Assembly: GCA_012841225.1 (NCBI GenBank)
Contig: DUVD01000013.1
Span: 1 to 6,535, forward strand
DNA length: 6,535 nt
Origin: Fibrobacter sp.
GTDB taxonomy: Bacteria > Fibrobacterota > Fibrobacteria > Fibrobacterales > Fibrobacteraceae
Reading direction: 5' to 3'
A program made the translations under genes and the position numbers. The notes below the pieces were generated by a model. The model was given only the letters and a program-made list of their open reading frames with translations. It searched no databases and was not told the origin of the DNA. Each line of letters opens with the position of its first letter. The stretch's first letter is position 1. This document shows, piece after piece, positions 5,344 to 6,535 of this stretch.

Positions 5344-6144
5344 TTAATCTCCTCGAATTAAAGAATCAAAATCAATGTCGCTAACTTGCTCGACTACTAT
5401 TTCTGGTAAAATACTCAAAGCGTTTAGATCCTTCCTTTTAGTTTCACCGCAAAGGGGCAAAGCAAAACGACAACCTGAACGCTTTGCTAATTCAAAATCG
5501 GTATAAAGGCGGTCACCCACAAATAAAACTTCATCTGGAGCAAAATGTTCAAAAACTGGGGCGAGCATTTCGGCATTGGGCTTACCAAAACTCCTCTCTA
5601 TTTTTACGGCATAAGCCTCATGAAATAAAGCCATAAAGCTCCCTATGTCTGGAACAGAGCCACGCACATCGGGGCAAACCAAATCACAATGAGTCACCCA
5701 CCAGCGAATGCCCCGTTGTAATCGCCAAGAGACTTCGCAAAGCTCCTCATAATCAAACGAATTGTGATAAGCCATTAACACAAGCTCCGTTTCTTCTAAA
5801 GAAGGAGCTAAATTAAGCGACGGGTCTTGAGACGCAAACCATTCAAACACTTCAGGATTTGCAAAAAAATAAACATTTTTGATGTTTTCTCGGTGGATGG
5901 CCTCTAAGGCAAGGGTCAAAGCCGAAATAATAGCGCCATCTTTAAGAGGCAAGCCCATATGAAGCAATCGGTTTTCATAAAAAACGGGCGATTTACTCGT
6001 GTTATTACTTAAATAATAAACGGGCACCTGTGCCGCTACTTGGTTGACCGTTTCTACGGCTTTCGGGTAGGGTTTTCCGCTTAAGTAAAGCGTACCATCA
6101 AGATCAAAAACAACCGCTTTAATTGGTTTTTTACTCCCCGGCAT
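5344..6144 (-). CDS. NagD-type HAD-IIA family phosphatase
   Basis: A 266-residue HAD hydrolase of the NagD/4-nitrophenylphosphatase subfamily (C2 cap), close to the usual 250-270 residues. Motif I is FDLDGTLY at 13-20 with nucleophile Asp14 and acid Asp16. Motif II is LSNNTS at 45-50, with Ser46 and the paired Asn typical of NagD proteins. Motif III is Lys188 in FGKPN. Motif IV is VGDRLYTD at 209-216 with Mg-binding Asp211 and Asp216. The cap domain lies between about 70 and 180. These enzymes dephosphorylate small metabolites such as nucleotides, phosphoglycolate, sugar phosphates or pyridoxal phosphate; the cap is not distinctive enough to choose a substrate. The start overlaps the end of rmlD by 14 nt with a modest GGAA-type ribosome site, and the stop lies 1 nt before znuA. 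Co-transcription with both is very likely, but a functional link with zinc uptake is not evident. Confidence 0.9.
   Translation of the reverse strand: MPGSKKPIKAVVFDLDGTLYLSGKPYPKAVETVNQVAAQVPVYYLSNNTSKSPVFYENRLLHMGLPLKDGAIISALTLALEAIHRENIKNVYFFANPEVFEWFASQDPSLNLAPSLEETELVLMAYHNSFDYEELCEVSWRLQRGIRWWVTHCDLVCPDVRGSVPDIGSFMALFHEAYAVKIERSFGKPNAEMLAPVFEHFAPDEVLFVGDRLYTDFELAKRSGCRFALPLCGETKRKDLNALSILPEIVVEQVSDIDFDSLIRGD
5349..5354 (-). promoter_or_regulatory. Shine-Dalgarno of znuA inside the end of the HAD gene
   Basis: Minus-strand GAGGAG stands 6 nt before the GTG start at 5342-5340 and overlaps the last sense codons of the upstream phosphatase gene. It fixes the GTG as the znuA start. Confidence 0.85.
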
Positions 6145-6535
6145 GTTCTTTTTCCAACTGAATATAAGCCGCTAAGGAACCCTCCCAATGCGGTATTTTA
6201 ATGCCAAAAGTCGACTTGAGTTTTTCTTTAGAAAGTGCGGACCAAGCAGGGCGAGTAGCTGGTGTTACGTATTCTGAACTCGAAACGCCTTCGACTGGAA
6301 TTTTTTTAGAGAGGAGACCCTCTTGCAAACCCTTACGTTGAATTTCTTGAGCGAAATCGAGCCAAGTAGCAATACCTTCACCAGAAAAATGATAAATCCC
6401 AAAATGGTCGCCGTTTTCTAAAACCGTTAAAACAGCCTCTGCTAAATCGACTGCCCATGTGGGGTTGCCAAACTGATCGTTCACTACAGTTAAGCGATCT
6501 TTACTGTTCATTAAAGAGAGCATGGTTTTAACAAA
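6131..6535 (-). CDS. rmlD: dTDP-4-dehydrorhamnose reductase-like protein (RmlD), C-terminal part
   Basis: The frame is open to the right edge, so the gene is cut there; the 134 residues seen are the C-terminal 45% or so of a protein usually near 290. The first residues, FVKTML, match the conserved substrate-domain motif of RmlD, so the ATG at 6523 is internal and not a start. Further family marks are TVVNDQFGNPTWAVDLAEA (DQxGxPT), GIYHFSGEG, RPAWSALSKEKL (RPxxSxLdxxKL) and FGIKIPHW near the end. RmlD uses NAD(P)H to make dTDP-L-rhamnose for surface polysaccharide. The Rossmann glycine motif and catalytic Tyr-x3-Lys lie outside the window, so a related sugar-nucleotide reductase remains possible. 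It is the first gene seen of a leftward operon and overlaps the HAD gene by 14 nt. Confidence 0.87.
   Translation of the reverse strand, partial: FVKTMLSLMNSKDRLTVVNDQFGNPTWAVDLAEAVLTVLENGDHFGIYHFSGEGIATWLDFAQEIQRKGLQEGLLSKKIPVEGVSSSEYVTPATRPAWSALSKEKLKSTFGIKIPHWEGSLAAYIQLEKEHAGE

Noticed and set aside
6521..6523. ATG at 6523 as the start of a short 130-residue protein
   Set aside because: The codons upstream to the edge encode FVKT, which completes the conserved RmlD motif, so the gene continues beyond the window.
1..6535. tRNA, rRNA, CRISPR array, insertion sequence or prophage
   Set aside because: No repeat-spacer pattern, transposase, terminal inverted repeats or RNA-like conserved stretch was seen. 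Nearly all bases outside 1309-1504 are coding.

Overview
The window looks like ordinary, gene-dense, moderately AT-rich bacterial chromosome. By eye the GC content is near 40%, though this was not computed. No mobile element, RNA gene, CRISPR array or phage gene is visible. The gene content is an NAD-sugar reductase of the RmlD type, a periplasmic-type zinc-binding protein with a His-rich loop, SUF iron-sulfur assembly and YaiE-type PpnP. This fits a Gram-negative bacterium. The combination of SufB with a divergent NifU-related protein, plus the base composition, would be compatible with the Chlamydiota or a related PVC lineage. That is a weak inference and no gene here fixes the taxon.

Layout. 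Positions 1-1308 hold a leftward group: a patatin-like phospholipase (451-1308), the nucleoside phosphorylase ppnP (126-407), and the N-terminus of an ABC-2 type membrane permease that runs off the left edge (1-122). An AT-rich divergent intergenic region (1309-1504) carries a clear TATAAT box for the phospholipase. Rightward from it run a NifU-like protein (1505-2308) and sufB (2315-3730), only 6 nt apart and probably translationally coupled. From the right edge a tightly packed leftward operon runs: rmlD C-terminus (6131-6535, cut by the edge), a NagD-type HAD phosphatase (5344-6144), znuA (4461-5342) and znuC (3727-4464). The stop codons of sufB and znuC overlap tail to tail by 4 nt.

How the genes work together. 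The NifU-like protein and SufB form an iron-sulfur assembly pair, but sufC, sufD and sufS are absent here and must lie elsewhere if the pathway is complete. ZnuA and ZnuC are the binding protein and ATPase of a zinc (possibly manganese) importer whose permease gene is not next to them. RmlD points to deoxysugar (rhamnose-type) nucleotide synthesis upstream of the HAD gene.

The most unusual points are these. The NifU-like protein keeps the C-terminal CxxC scaffold, but its IscU-like N-terminal domain has lost all three cluster-binding cysteines and the conserved Asp. The zinc importer lacks a linked permease gene. The convergent genes overlap with no room for a terminator. I did not find convincing evidence of a wholly new biological system.
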